NCBI GenBank assembly: GCA_934394815.1
Contig: CAKRRD010000030.1
Span: 1-38,104, forward strand
DNA from: an uncultured Acetatifactor sp.
Lineage (GTDB): Bacteria > Bacillota > Clostridia > Lachnospirales > Lachnospiraceae
Length of the DNA stretch: 38,104 bases
Direction of reading: 5' to 3'
Of the stretch, positions 1 to 7,757 are shown one piece after another. The notes beneath the pieces were generated by a model, which was given only the letters and a program-made list of their open reading frames with translations, had not been told where the DNA came from and did no database searches. Every line of letters begins with the position of its first letter. Within the stretch, counting starts at the first letter, position 1. The position numbers and the translations under genes are program-made.

Positions 1-225
1 ATGTTCTGTCTGCAGGAGGCGATCCATAATACCTTCCGCGATAATATCAGCTATGATGATCTCGGTGGTACGATCAGTCCGTCGGAGAATCCGGATGCTC
101 TGCTTCAGGATAATGTCTATTATGTGAGGAAGGGCGTTCCTTTTGTACGAAAAAATATGGACGGAGGCAGCTTCACACAGGTGAATGACCGGGTTGTTGC
201 GCTGGATTTTGCTCAGGATAGATAA
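1..225 (+). CDS. C-terminal end of an unidentified protein (partial)
   Basis: An open frame enters from the left edge and stops with TAA at 223-225, giving 74 residues. The first codon is ATG, but no upstream sequence is visible, so it may be an internal methionine. The visible part is rich in Asp and Asn, ends in VVALDFAQDR, and has no membrane segment or motif that I recognise. No terminator lies between its stop and the promoter at 265, so some readthrough into the next leader is possible. I do not assign a function. Confidence 0.5.
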   Translation: MFCLQEAIHNTFRDNISYDDLGGTISPSENPDALLQDNVYYVRKGVPFVRKNMDGGSFTQVNDRVVALDFAQDR

Positions 226-264
226 AAATTTGACTCGGATTGACTCGAATAGAGAAAAAAATAC

Positions 265-293
265 TTGACAGATGCTTCTGAGACGCATATCAT
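265..293 (+). promoter_or_regulatory. Promoter of the aspS-gatCAB T-box leader
   Basis: A perfect TTGACA -35 box (265-270), a 17-base spacer and a TATCAT -10 box (288-293) are seen. This predicts transcription from about position 300, at the start of the T-box leader. Confidence 0.85.
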
Positions 294-299
294 AAATCC

Positions 300-596
300 A
301 TGATCGCAAGATCAGAAGAAATAAGTATGGATTGTAAATGCTATGAAAGAGACTCTTGCCAATGGAAACGACAGGAATACAGCGTCACCGACTGAGAGCG
401 CTGTTTGCGGAAGCTGGCGAAGGGAACACTCCGGAGCAGGTTATCTGAACTGCAGGGTAATGAAATGCAGCTAGGACAACACGTTGCACGCGTTAAGTGA
501 CAAGAGTGGATGGGCAAAGGCGCCCGTCAATTCGGGTGGTACCACGGATTAGATGATTCGTCCCGGGATATGTTTTACATGTCCCGGGGCTTTTTG
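300..596 (+). promoter_or_regulatory. T-box leader (tRNA-sensing riboswitch) of aspS-gatCAB
   Basis: The conserved T-box sequence (AATTCGGGTGGTACCACGG, 529-547) follows a typical stem III hairpin GATGGGC/GCCCGTC (508-528) and precedes an intrinsic terminator. Uncharged tRNA should pair its CCA end with the TGG bulge and stabilise the antiterminator. The likely specifier region follows CTCCGGAG (429-436) and reads TCTGAACTG; the GAAC at 447-450 contains both AAC (Asn) and GAA (Glu). I could not fold stem I by eye well enough to prove this. An Asn specifier would fit the downstream transamidation operon. Confidence 0.9.
560..596 (+). terminator. Intrinsic terminator of the T-box leader
   Basis: The arms CCCGGGATATGT (562-573) and ACATGTCCCGGG (576-587) pair over 12 bp with one G-U, and are followed by CTTTTTG. 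The structure is mutually exclusive with the T-box antiterminator just upstream. Confidence 0.9.
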
Positions 597-658
597 TATT
601 CCAAAATAAGCTGTACAGGGAGCGCACATTCGGGACACTATATAACAGGAGGTGCGAT

Positions 659-2395
659 ATGTACAGAGATTTGACAATGAAAGATGTAAGTGAACAGCAG
701 ATCGGACAGACACTGCAGGTGGCAGGCTGGGTGGAGAACATCCGTGACCATGGTGGCGTGTCCTTTATCGATCTGCGGGACATGTACGGAGTATTACAGG
801 TGGTTATCCGCAGGCCGGAGCTTTTAAAGGGCATCACGAAGGAAATGTGCCTGTCCATTACCGGTCTTGTGGAACACAGAGACGAAGAGACCTACAACCC
901 GAAGATTCCTTCCGGCACCATCGAACTGGAAGCACAGAAGATTGATGTGTTGGGAAGAGTATACAAGCAGCTTCCTTTCGAGATCCAGACATCCAAAGAG
1001 ATCCGGGAAGATGTAAGATTGAAATATCGTTATCTTGACCTGCGGAACGCTAAAGTAAAAGACAACATCGTCTTCCGTTCCAGGGTTATCAGTTATCTGC
1101 GCCAGAAGATGACGGACATGGGATTTCTGGAGATCCAGACTCCAATCCTGTGTGCTTCTTCTCCCGAGGGTGCCAGAGACTATATCGTTCCCTCCAGAAA
1201 ATTTAAAGGAAAATTTTATGCACTGCCTCAGGCACCACAGCAGTATAAGCAGCTGTTGATGGCTTCCGGATTTGACAAATATTTCCAGATTGCTCCCTGC
1301 TTCCGTGATGAGGACGCCAGAGCCGACAGGTCTCCCGGAGAGTTCTATCAGCTGGATTTTGAGATGAGCTTTGTGACACAGGAGGATGTTTTCAAGGTGG
1401 GTGAGGAAGTGCTGCATGATACCTTTGAGAAGTTTGCTCCCAAAGGCAGCAGGATTACACAGACCCCTTTCCCTATTATCAGCTACAAACAGGCTATGCT
1501 GGAATTCGGCTGCGACAAGCCGGATCTGCGTAACCCCTTACGGATCATGGATGTGACGGAGTTCTTCCAGAGATGTACCTTCAAGCCGTTCCTGGGCAGA
1601 ACCGTCCGGGCCATCAAGGTACATGCGGAGATGTCCAAGGGCTTCCATGAAAAGCTGTTAAGCTTTGCAACCTCTCTGGGCATGGGAGGACTTGGCTATC
1701 TGGAAGTGGCAGAGGATATGAGCTATAAGGGACCCATCGACAAGTTCATTCCCGGAGAGATGAAGGGAGAACTGGCAGAACTGGCAGGACTTTCCACCGG
1801 AGATACTATTTTCTTCATTGCAGACAAAGAGGAAAAGGCCAACTACTATGCCGGTCATATCCGCACTGAACTGGGAGAGAAGCTGGATCTGATCGAGAAG
1901 GATGCATATCGTTTCTGCTATGTGAACGATTTCCCGATGTTCGAACGGGATCCCGAGACGAAGCAGATCGGATTTACCCATAATCCGTTCTCCATGCCCC
2001 AGGGCGGTCTGGAGGCACTGAACACTATGGATCCGCTGGAGATTCTGGCATACCAGTACGACATCGTGTGCAACGGCGTGGAACTATCCTCTGGTGCGGT
2101 GCGTAACCATGACATCGAGATCATGAAAAAAGCCTTCGCTATTGCAGGCTACGATGAAGAGACCCTGAAGACCAAGTTCGGAGCACTGTATCAGGCTTTC
2201 CAGTTCGGAGCACCCCCTCATGCAGGAATGGCACCCGGCGTGGATCGTATGATTATGCTGCTGCGGAACGAGGAAAATATCCGCGAGGTCATTGCCTTCC
2301 CCATGAACGGCAATGCGCAGGATCTGATGTGCGGAGCGCCCGGTGAGGTGACGGAACAGCAGCTGCGTGAGGTACACATTAAGGTTAGGGATTAG
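659..2395 (+). CDS. aspS: Aspartyl-tRNA synthetase, probably non-discriminating
   Basis: This class II synthetase of 578 residues charges tRNA(Asp), and probably tRNA(Asn), with aspartate. An N-terminal OB-fold anticodon domain (about 1-105) is followed by the catalytic core with motif 2 ([15 protein letters not shown]) and motif 3 ([13 protein letters not shown]). The bacterial GAD insertion lies between them (about 300-425), which marks the bacterial rather than the archaeal type. Residue 31 is His (in RDHGG). In studied bacterial AspRS, His here goes with relaxed tRNA choice and Leu with discriminating enzymes. The start is fixed by AGGAGG at 647-652. It is the first gene of an operon with gatC, gatA and gatB and is controlled by the T-box. 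Identity is certain; loss of discrimination is inferred. Confidence 0.97.
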   Translation: MYRDLTMKDVSEQQIGQTLQVAGWVENIRDHGGVSFIDLRDMYGVLQVVIRRPELLKGITKEMCLSITGLVEHRDEETYNPKIPSGTIELEAQKIDVLGRVYKQLPFEIQTSKEIREDVRLKYRYLDLRNAKVKDNIVFRSRVISYLRQKMTDMGFLEIQTPILCASSPEGARDYIVPSRKFKGKFYALPQAPQQYKQLLMASGFDKYFQIAPCFRDEDARADRSPGEFYQLDFEMSFVTQEDVFKVGEEVLHDTFEKFAPKGSRITQTPFPIISYKQAMLEFGCDKPDLRNPLRIMDVTEFFQRCTFKPFLGRTVRAIKVHAEMSKGFHEKLLSFATSLGMGGLGYLEVAEDMSYKGPIDKFIPGEMKGELAELAGLSTGDTIFFIADKEEKANYYAGHIRTELGEKLDLIEKDAYRFCYVNDFPMFERDPETKQIGFTHNPFSMPQGGLEALNTMDPLEILAYQYDIVCNGVELSSGAVRNHDIEIMKKAFAIAGYDEETLKTKFGALYQAFQFGAPPHAGMAPGVDRMIMLLRNEENIREVIAFPMNGNAQDLMCGAPGEVTEQQLREVHIKVRD

Positions 2396-2418
2396 TGCGG
2401 AAAGGCAAGAGGATTATT

Positions 2419-2712
2419 ATGGCAAATGTAATTAGTGACGAGACCATAGAATATGTAGGCATTCTGGCAAAGCTGGAGCTCTCTGATGAGGAGAAGGAAG
2501 CGGCGAAAAAGGATATGGGCCGGATGCTGGACTATATCGACAAACTGAGCGAACTGGATACCACAGGCGTGGAACCCATGTCCCATGTGTTCCCGGTACA
2601 GAATGTCTTCCGCGAGGATGTGGTGACCAACGGGGATGAGAGCGCACAGACCCTGGCCAATGCCCCCGGTGAGAAGGACGATATGTTTGTGGTACCAAAG
2701 ACTTTTGACTAA
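2419..2712 (+). CDS. gatC: Asp-tRNA(Asn)/Glu-tRNA(Gln) amidotransferase subunit C
   Basis: This 97-residue protein matches the GatC family in length and sequence: an N-terminal helical part ([21 protein letters not shown]), a [12 protein letters not shown] helix, then the EPMSHV and FREDVV segments near the C-terminus. GatC wraps around GatA and stabilises the GatCAB complex. The ATG at 2419 is preferred over an in-frame GTG overlapping the aspS stop, because the GAGGA site at 2409-2413 sits five bases before it and the protein then begins with the family's normal N-terminus. It lies 23 bases after aspS. Its last codons run into a repeat array (see 2693-2834), and a hairpin covers its stop codon. 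Confidence 0.95.
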   Translation: MANVISDETIEYVGILAKLELSDEEKEAAKKDMGRMLDYIDKLSELDTTGVEPMSHVFPVQNVFREDVVTNGDESAQTLANAPGEKDDMFVVPKTFD

Positions 2713-2834
2713 TGTCAAAAGTCTTCAGACTTTCGATTGGAAATGAAAAGCCTTGGATTTTTGACTATGGGAATAAAGTCTTAGATTTTCGACTGGAAAT
2801 CAAACGTCTTTGGCATTCGTCATGGAAATCAGGC
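2693..2834 (+). repeat. 28-29 bp tandem repeat array between gatC and gatA
   Basis: Degenerate copies begin at 2721, 2750, 2778 and 2806, with steps of 29, 28 and 28 bases. The shared pattern is roughly GTCTTnGATTTTCGACTGG followed by AAATCAAA. A fifth, weaker copy appears to begin near 2693 and would include the last codons of gatC. The array fills most of the 199-base gatC-gatA gap and has no coding potential. Confidence 0.7.
2699..2724 (+). repeat. Perfect 11 bp inverted repeat over the gatC stop codon
   Basis: AGACTTTTGAC (2699-2709) and GTCAAAAGTCT (2714-2724) pair fully around a 4-base loop that contains the TAA stop of gatC. No T-run follows, so it is not a standard terminator. It could act as an mRNA stability or processing hairpin. 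Confidence 0.6.
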
Positions 2835-2838
2835 AGAA

Positions 2839-2875
2839 TACCGCTTAAATAATCTGTTTTGGAATAAAAGCGGTA
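2839..2875 (+). repeat. 8 bp inverted repeat upstream of gatA
   Basis: TACCGCTT (2839-2846) and AAGCGGTA (2868-2875) are perfectly complementary across a 21-base loop. They lie just downstream of the tandem repeat array and 36 bases before the gatA start. No T-run follows. Confidence 0.45.
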
Positions 2876-2911
2876 ATGGTTTTCCATCAGACATTAAAAA
2901 GGAGAATGGAT

Positions 2912-4348
2912 ATGGATATTTTATCCCTGACAGCAGTAGAGCTGGCAAAGGCCATCCAGGAAGGCAGAACTACGGCGGTGGAAGCAACGCAGGCCGTTCT
3001 GGACAGGATCCTGGCCAGTGAAGATACCTACCACTGCTATGTAACCGTGGAGCGGGAAAAGGCATTACAGCAGGCAGCGGAAGTACAGAAGAAGATCGAA
3101 GCAGGCGAACTGACCGGGCCTTTGGCCGGAGTTCCCTTCGCCGTCAAAGACAATATGTGCACCGAAGGCACCCTGACCACCTGCTCTTCCAGAATCCTGG
3201 AGAATTTTGTGCCGACCTTCAGCGCGGAAGCTGTGCGGAATCTGGAAAAGGCAGGCGCAGTGATCCTGGGCAAGACCAATATGGATGAATTCGCCATGGG
3301 CAGCACCACGGAGACATCTTACTATGGAGTAACGAAGAACCCCAGAAATCCCGAGCATGTGCCCGGAGGCTCCTCCGGCGGTTCCGCAGCGGCAGTGGCA
3401 GCGGAGGAATGCTTTGCGGCACTTGGCTCCGATACCGGAGGCTCCATCAGACAGCCTGCATCCTACTGCGGCGTGGTGGGCATGAAGCCTACCTACGGAA
3501 CCGTATCCCGTTACGGACTGATCGCCTACGGCTCCTCTCTGGATCAGATCGGCCCTCTGACGAAGGATGTGACAGACTGTGCTGCCGTACTGGAGGCCAT
3601 CGCTTCCCATGACCCCAAGGATTCCACTTCTATGGAGCGGGAGGATACGGATTTTACCTCTGCACTGACAGCGGATGTGAAGGGGATGAAGATCGGCATC
3701 CCCAGAGATTATTTTGGGGAAGGGCTGGATCCCGAGGTCAGAGAAGCGGTACTGGCAGCAGCGGAAGTGCTGAAAGCCCAGGGGGCAGAAGTGGAGGAGT
3801 TCGACTTGAGCCTGGTAGACTATGCGATCCCCACTTACTATACCATCGCAGCCGCAGAGGCAAGTTCCAATCTGGAGCGTTTCGACGGTGTGAAATACGG
3901 TTACCGTGCACAGGATGCGGAGGATCTGCACACCATGTACAAGAGAAGCCGTTCTCAGGGCTTCGGACCTGAGGTAAAGCGTCGTATCATGCTGGGCTCC
4001 TTTGTGTTAAGCTCCGGCTATTATGATGCCTATTATCTGAAGGCACTCCGGGTGAAGGCACTGATCAAAAAGGCTTTTGATGAGGCCTTTGCAAAATATG
4101 ATGTGATTCTGGGACCGGTGGCACCTACCACGGCACCGAAGCTGGGCAGCAGTCTGGCGGATCCCATCAAAATGTATCTGGGAGATATCTACACGATCTC
4201 CATTAATCTGGCGGGACTGCCCGGTATCAGCGTTCCCTGCGGTACGGATTCTAAAGGACTTCCCATCGGCATGCAGCTGATCGGCGACTGCTTTAAGGAA
4301 AAGACACTGATCCGCGCTGCCTATACTTATGAGCAGAGTGTGAAGTAA
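2912..4348 (+). CDS. gatA: Asp-tRNA(Asn)/Glu-tRNA(Gln) amidotransferase subunit A
   Basis: GatA is the glutaminase of GatCAB: it frees ammonia from glutamine and passes it to GatB. The amidase signature is complete, with Lys79 (FAVKDN), Ser154 (GGSSGGS) and Ser178 (GSDTGGS) forming the Ser-cis-Ser-Lys triad. With the ATG at 2912, these numbers match those known for the Staphylococcus aureus enzyme. That supports this start over upstream ATGs at 2906 and 2876, as does the AGGAG site seven bases before it. The protein has 478 residues. A 199-base repeat-rich gap separates it from gatC, which is unusually long for this operon. Confidence 0.97.
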   Translation: MDILSLTAVELAKAIQEGRTTAVEATQAVLDRILASEDTYHCYVTVEREKALQQAAEVQKKIEAGELTGPLAGVPFAVKDNMCTEGTLTTCSSRILENFVPTFSAEAVRNLEKAGAVILGKTNMDEFAMGSTTETSYYGVTKNPRNPEHVPGGSSGGSAAAVAAEECFAALGSDTGGSIRQPASYCGVVGMKPTYGTVSRYGLIAYGSSLDQIGPLTKDVTDCAAVLEAIASHDPKDSTSMEREDTDFTSALTADVKGMKIGIPRDYFGEGLDPEVREAVLAAAEVLKAQGAEVEEFDLSLVDYAIPTYYTIAAAEASSNLERFDGVKYGYRAQDAEDLHTMYKRSRSQGFGPEVKRRIMLGSFVLSSGYYDAYYLKALRVKALIKKAFDEAFAKYDVILGPVAPTTAPKLGSSLADPIKMYLGDIYTISINLAGLPGISVPCGTDSKGLPIGMQLIGDCFKEKTLIRAAYTYEQSVK

Positions 4349-4372
4349 AGAAACGGAAAATATACACAATTT

Positions 4373-4527
4373 GTATCTGCATGTGAGGATAACACTGGAT
4401 ATCTACCGGGAACCGCGTTGGAAAAAACAGCCTTTGTGAACTTTTCTGAAGACACAAGGGAATTCCGGTATGCGATCCTGCCTGTGCGGTTTGGGATAGT
4501 CAGGTATCATAGAAGCAATGCAGATAC
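4373..4527 (+). promoter_or_regulatory. Folded spacer between gatA and gatB, possible structured RNA
   Basis: The 194-base gap has nested complementary segments: GTATCTGCAT (4373-4382) with ATGCAGATAC (4518-4527), AACCGC (4411-4416) with GCGGTT (4486-4491), and CCTTTGTG (4431-4438) with CACAAGGG (4453-4460). The outer helix ends immediately before the gatB ribosome binding site GGAAAGG (4528-4534). No coding potential is seen. The structure could control translation of gatB or protect the mRNA. I recognise no known family. Confidence 0.5.
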
Positions 4528-4542
4528 GGAAAGGTATTTACT

Positions 4543-5988
4543 ATGGCAAAACAATATGAAACTGTCATCGGTCTGGAAGTTCATGTAGAGCTTGCCACGA
4601 AGACAAAAATATTCTGCGGCTGTTCCACAGCGTTCGGCGGCAGACCCAACACCCATACCTGCCCGGTATGTACCGGTATGCCGGGATCCCTTCCCGTGCT
4701 GAACAAACAGGTGGTGGAATATGCGGTGGCAGTAGGTCTTGCGACCAACTGTACCATTACCAGGTATTGTAAATTTGACCGGAAGAATTATTTCTATCCG
4801 GATAACCCGCAGAACTACCAGATCTCTCAGCTGTATCTGCCCATCTGCCGTAACGGTTCCGTGGAGATCGAGGTGACGGGCGAGGGCGACAGCACCTATA
4901 CGAAGCCGGTACGCATCCACGAGATCCACATGGAGGAGGATGCCGGCAAGCTGGTGCATGACGACTGGGAAGACTGCACACTGGTGGATTACAATCGTTC
5001 CGGTGTGCCTTTGATCGAGATCGTATCGGAGCCGGATATGCGCAGCGCCGAAGAAGTCATTGCCTATCTGGAAAAATTGCGGCTGCTGATCCAGTATCTG
5101 GGTGCTTCCGACTGTAAACTGCAGGAAGGCTCCATGCGTGCGGACGTGAACCTGTCCGTGAGAGAAGTGGGCGCGGAAAAGTTTGGAACCCGTACTGAGA
5201 TGAAGAATCTGAATTCCTTCAAGGCTATTGCCAGAGCCATTCAGGGGGAGAGAGAGCGGCAGATCGATCTGCTGGAGGCTGGAAAAGAGGTCGTTCAGGA
5301 GACCAGACGCTGGGATGACAGTAAGGAGTATTCCTACGCCATGCGTTCCAAGGAGGATGCGCAGGATTATCGTTATTTCCCGGATCCTGATCTGGTGCCG
5401 GTTTACATCAGCGATGAGTGGCTGGAGAGTATCCGCGCAAAACAGCCGGAATTCCGTACCGAGAAGATGAAGCGTTATAAGGAAGAGTACGATATTCCGG
5501 AATACGACATAGAGATCATCACCGGATCCAAGCATCTGGCAGATATTTTTGAGGCCTGTGTGGCACTGGGAAGCCAGCCGAAGAAGGTGTCCAACTGGCT
5601 GATGGTAGAAACCATGCGTCTGTTAAAGGAAAAAGAGATGGAGCCGGAAGACATCCGGTTCTCCCCGGAGCATCTGAGCAGGCTGATTGCTCTGGCGGAG
5701 GGCAAAGTGATCAACTCCTCCGTGGCAAAGGAAGTCTTCCAGGTAATGTTTGAGGAGGATGTGGATCCGGAACAGTATGTAGAGGAGAAGGGACTTAAAA
5801 CGGTCAATGATGAGGGTGCTCTGCGGAAAGTCGTGGAGGAAGTCATCGCCGCTAATCCCCAGTCTGTAGAGGACTACCATAACGGCAAGGAGAAAGCCAT
5901 CGGTTTCCTCGTAGGCCAGACCATGAAAGCCATGAAAGGCAAGGCAGACCCCGCCGGTGTCAACCAGATACTGAAGGAACTGCTGTAA
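4543..5988 (+). CDS. gatB: Asp-tRNA(Asn)/Glu-tRNA(Gln) amidotransferase subunit B
   Basis: GatB binds the mischarged tRNA, activates the side-chain carboxylate with ATP and adds ammonia delivered from GatA. The 481-residue protein begins with GLEVHVEL. It keeps the zinc cysteines Cys25, Cys27, Cys40 and Cys43 (CGCSTAF...CPVC), and also FDRKNYFYPDNPQNYQISQ and the acidic RIHEIHMEEDAGK segment of the catalytic cradle. The last 110 residues form the helical, YqeY-like tRNA-binding tail ending in QILKELL. The ATG at 4543 has GGAAAGG eight bases upstream. It is the last gene of the aspS-gatCAB operon. Confidence 0.97.
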   Translation: MAKQYETVIGLEVHVELATKTKIFCGCSTAFGGRPNTHTCPVCTGMPGSLPVLNKQVVEYAVAVGLATNCTITRYCKFDRKNYFYPDNPQNYQISQLYLPICRNGSVEIEVTGEGDSTYTKPVRIHEIHMEEDAGKLVHDDWEDCTLVDYNRSGVPLIEIVSEPDMRSAEEVIAYLEKLRLLIQYLGASDCKLQEGSMRADVNLSVREVGAEKFGTRTEMKNLNSFKAIARAIQGERERQIDLLEAGKEVVQETRRWDDSKEYSYAMRSKEDAQDYRYFPDPDLVPVYISDEWLESIRAKQPEFRTEKMKRYKEEYDIPEYDIEIITGSKHLADIFEACVALGSQPKKVSNWLMVETMRLLKEKEMEPEDIRFSPEHLSRLIALAEGKVINSSVAKEVFQVMFEEDVDPEQYVEEKGLKTVNDEGALRKVVEEVIAANPQSVEDYHNGKEKAIGFLVGQTMKAMKGKADPAGVNQILKELL

Positions 5989-6012
5989 ATGGGGAGTTAG
6001 TGGAACGTCCCC

Positions 6013-6152
6013 GTAGCCCGCATTGGGGGTAAGGCCATCAGACCCGCTCTCGCTTCAAAGCAGAGCGTAGCGGTACGTAAGCGAGGACAGTACCCTCGCT
6101 AAGTGCCGACGTCTGCTTAGAGTCTGCTGTCCTTACCCCCAACGTGGGCTAC
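6013..6152. repeat. 140 bp long-armed palindromic element
   Basis: A 31-base left arm (6013-6043) and right arm (6122-6152) can pair at 28 of 31 positions, including GTAGCCC with GGGCTAC and TTGGGGGTAAGG with CCTTACCCCCAA. Between them are two more hairpins: CGCTCT/AGAGCG near 6045-6066, and AGCGAGG/CCTCGCT near 6080-6100 extended by GCGGTAC/GTGCCG. The whole folds as a three-way junction and has no coding potential. It sits 25 bases after the gatB stop and before the operon terminator, so it would be in the mRNA. It could be a repeated genomic element, a MITE-like remnant or a structured RNA. Confidence 0.75.
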
Positions 6153-6183
6153 TGGTTTCTTGAAAAAATCCAAAATGATAAAG

Positions 6184-6208
6184 TTAGCATAGCTACGAGC
6201 CATGCTAA
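6184..6208 (+). repeat. Small hairpin between palindrome and terminator
   Basis: TTAGCAT (6184-6190) pairs with ATGCTAA (6202-6208), and the interior can pair further apart from one A/C mismatch. No T-run follows. Confidence 0.4.
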
Positions 6209-6218
6209 GTCAAACTCA

Positions 6219-6260
6219 AAACAGGTCTCTGTGGTGAAACTGCCAGAGTCCTGTTTTTTT
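6219..6260 (+). terminator. Intrinsic terminator of the aspS-gatCAB operon
   Basis: AAACAGG-t-CTCTG pairs with CAGAG-t-CCTGTTT and is followed by further T residues (run of eight at 6253-6260). It is the first convincing terminator after gatB, 230 bases downstream of its stop. Confidence 0.85.
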
Positions 6261-6593
6261 GAACCGCTGTACATACTAAATTCTGTTTTTCGACTTTCAC
6301 ACATGTATTTTTCTGGTTATAGTACATACCAAATTCTTTATTTTGGCTTTGACACATGTATTTCTCAGACTATAGTACATACCAAATTCTTTATTTTGAC
6401 TTTTGCACATGTATTTTCTGGTTATAGTACATACTAAAAATCACTTTTTGATTTTCGCGCATGTATTTTTCAAATTATAATACATACCTAATTCTTACTC
6501 TTGGTTTTCACACATGTATTATCTAAATGAAAGGACATCCTCAATCTTATTTTGGGCCTTTTATGCATGTATTTTTTGATTTAAGCAGTATCC
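6248..6593. repeat. 53 bp tandem repeat array, about six copies
   Basis: Units begin with (a/g)CATGTATTTTT at 6301, 6354, 6407, 6459, 6512 and 6565, giving steps of 53, 53, 52, 53 and 53 bases. Each has a second anchor, TACATAC, about 22 bases in, followed by an AT-rich tract. A degenerate unit begins near 6248 and overlaps the terminator; the last unit is partial. The best copies (6301-6406) are most alike and the outer ones have drifted. The open frame seen across part of it is a by-product of the repeat and is not called as a gene. Confidence 0.85.
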
Positions 6594-6599
6594 TACAAG

Positions 6600-6643
6600 C
6601 AAAAACTCCAACATGTCGAATACATTATTCCACCTGTTGGAGT
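6600..6643 (-). terminator. Intrinsic terminator of the membrane protein gene at 6675-7436
   Basis: On the minus strand, ACTCCAACA pairs with TGTTGGAGT (6605-6613 with 6635-6643) and is followed by five T residues. It lies about 30 bases after that gene's stop. Confidence 0.8.
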
Positions 6644-6674
6644 CGCATTTGCCAATATTTATTTCACTAACTTT

Positions 6675-7436
6675 CTATTTATTCAACAGATACTCCGCCA
6701 GATCCACCGCAGTCTGTACATGCTCCGCATTGGCGTAGATGCCCATGACGATGCCGTCGCCGCGGAAGTAATAGTTGTCCGTCAAATCTTTACAGCCGGT
6801 CAGGCAGATGCCTACCGGCACGGGATCCTGCATGTCTTCCGGATGGAGGGGATCGGGATAGTCCGGGGTATAATCGGTATTCATGTCATCGTTAGCTGCT
6901 TCGATGGCCAGCACCACTTCTCTGTCTACATAATAGAAATAAGGCTCCAGCGCCTGAATCTGATCCTCGGTAAGAATATCCCGCAGATCGGAGAACATGC
7001 TGCTGTTGGCATATTTCTGGAAGGAAGAGAAGTCCGTGATCATGCTGTCCAGTTCATTAGCTGCCACGTAGACCATCAGCTTCTGGGAGGAAGTGACGGA
7101 AGTTTCATCCATGCTGTCCTCCACGATACGGATGGAAGTATCAAAGGTAATGTCGCTGCTGTTCAGATCAATCCCCTCTTTTTCCGCAAAATCCGTAATG
7201 AATTCCGGCTGCTCCGAAGACATCTGGTCCAGGAGACTTGCATTTAACAGTACCGTATAAAAGGCCGGATCCTTCCGGTTCATGAGCTGATAGATAAAGC
7301 TTCCGGCCATGGCGATCACGACAACGGCAATGATCACATGCCATTTATAATAATACCAGAAATATGCCAGCTTCTGTTTCGGCGTACCGTTTTTTAATGC
7401 CTCGCGTTCTTCTTTGAATTCATCCATTACTGCCAT
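6675..7436 (-). CDS. Membrane-anchored protein of unknown function
   Basis: The 253-residue protein has a short charged cytoplasmic N-terminus (EFKEEREALKNG) and one membrane segment at about residues 33-52 (WHVIIAVVVIAMAGSFIYQL). The large remainder, presumably outside the cell, is acidic and has no cleavable signal or lipobox. Two cysteines lie close together near the end (CLTGCKD). I recognise no enzyme motif; the architecture resembles uncharacterised single-pass proteins common in Lachnospiraceae. The ATG at 7436 has AAAGGCGG upstream; a second ATG three codons in is a weaker alternative. It has its own promoter and terminator, so it is a single-gene unit. Confidence 0.8.
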   Translation of the reverse strand: MAVMDEFKEEREALKNGTPKQKLAYFWYYYKWHVIIAVVVIAMAGSFIYQLMNRKDPAFYTVLLNASLLDQMSSEQPEFITDFAEKEGIDLNSSDITFDTSIRIVEDSMDETSVTSSQKLMVYVAANELDSMITDFSSFQKYANSSMFSDLRDILTEDQIQALEPYFYYVDREVVLAIEAANDDMNTDYTPDYPDPLHPEDMQDPVPVGICLTGCKDLTDNYYFRGDGIVMGIYANAEHVQTAVDLAEYLLNK

Positions 7437-7509
7437 GGGGAAATCCGCCTTTCTGCTGCCAAAACACGGCAGACCGCCGTATTTCGGGTAAATTCTTCAT
7501 AATAAATTA

Positions 7510-7538
7510 ATGATAAGGGTTCTGTATCCGAAAGTCAA
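7510..7538 (-). promoter_or_regulatory. Promoter of the 6675-7436 gene
   Basis: On the minus strand, TTGACT (7533-7538), a 17-base spacer and TATCAT (7510-7515) are seen, about 75 bases upstream of the start codon. Confidence 0.75.
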
Positions 7539-7600
7539 TGAACGAAGTGTGAGGGGAATCTAAAAAAACAATTAAATTGACGGGAAAATCCGGGCATGCC

Positions 7601-7629
7601 TTGCAAGTTTTGCGCGGATGATATATCAT
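7601..7629 (+). promoter_or_regulatory. Promoter of the 7758-8252 gene
   Basis: TTGCAA (7601-7606), a 17-base spacer and TATCAT (7624-7629) lie in the 321-base divergent gap 7437-7757. The rest of the gap is about 120 bases of leader in which I see no clear structure. Confidence 0.6.
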
Positions 7630-7757
7630 AATAGAAAACGATTGTCAGGAAAACAGAATCCGGACAGCCGTAAACAGAGATTTCCCGAAAGAGAAGACTT
7701 TCCTTAAGAGGGGACAGACTCTGCCATAAAATAAACGAAGAGAAAAGGAAACAGAAA

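Noticed and set aside
2693..2834. CRISPR array
   Set aside because: The 28-29 bp units are contiguous and degenerate with no unique spacers, and no cas gene is nearby.
6144..6437. Open frame of 97 codons after gatB
   Set aside because: It lies across the palindrome edge, the operon terminator and the 53 bp repeats, has no ribosome binding site, and its protein is a repeat translation.
6248..6593. CRISPR array
   Set aside because: The period is 53 bp, but similarity extends over the whole unit rather than alternating identical repeats with unrelated spacers.
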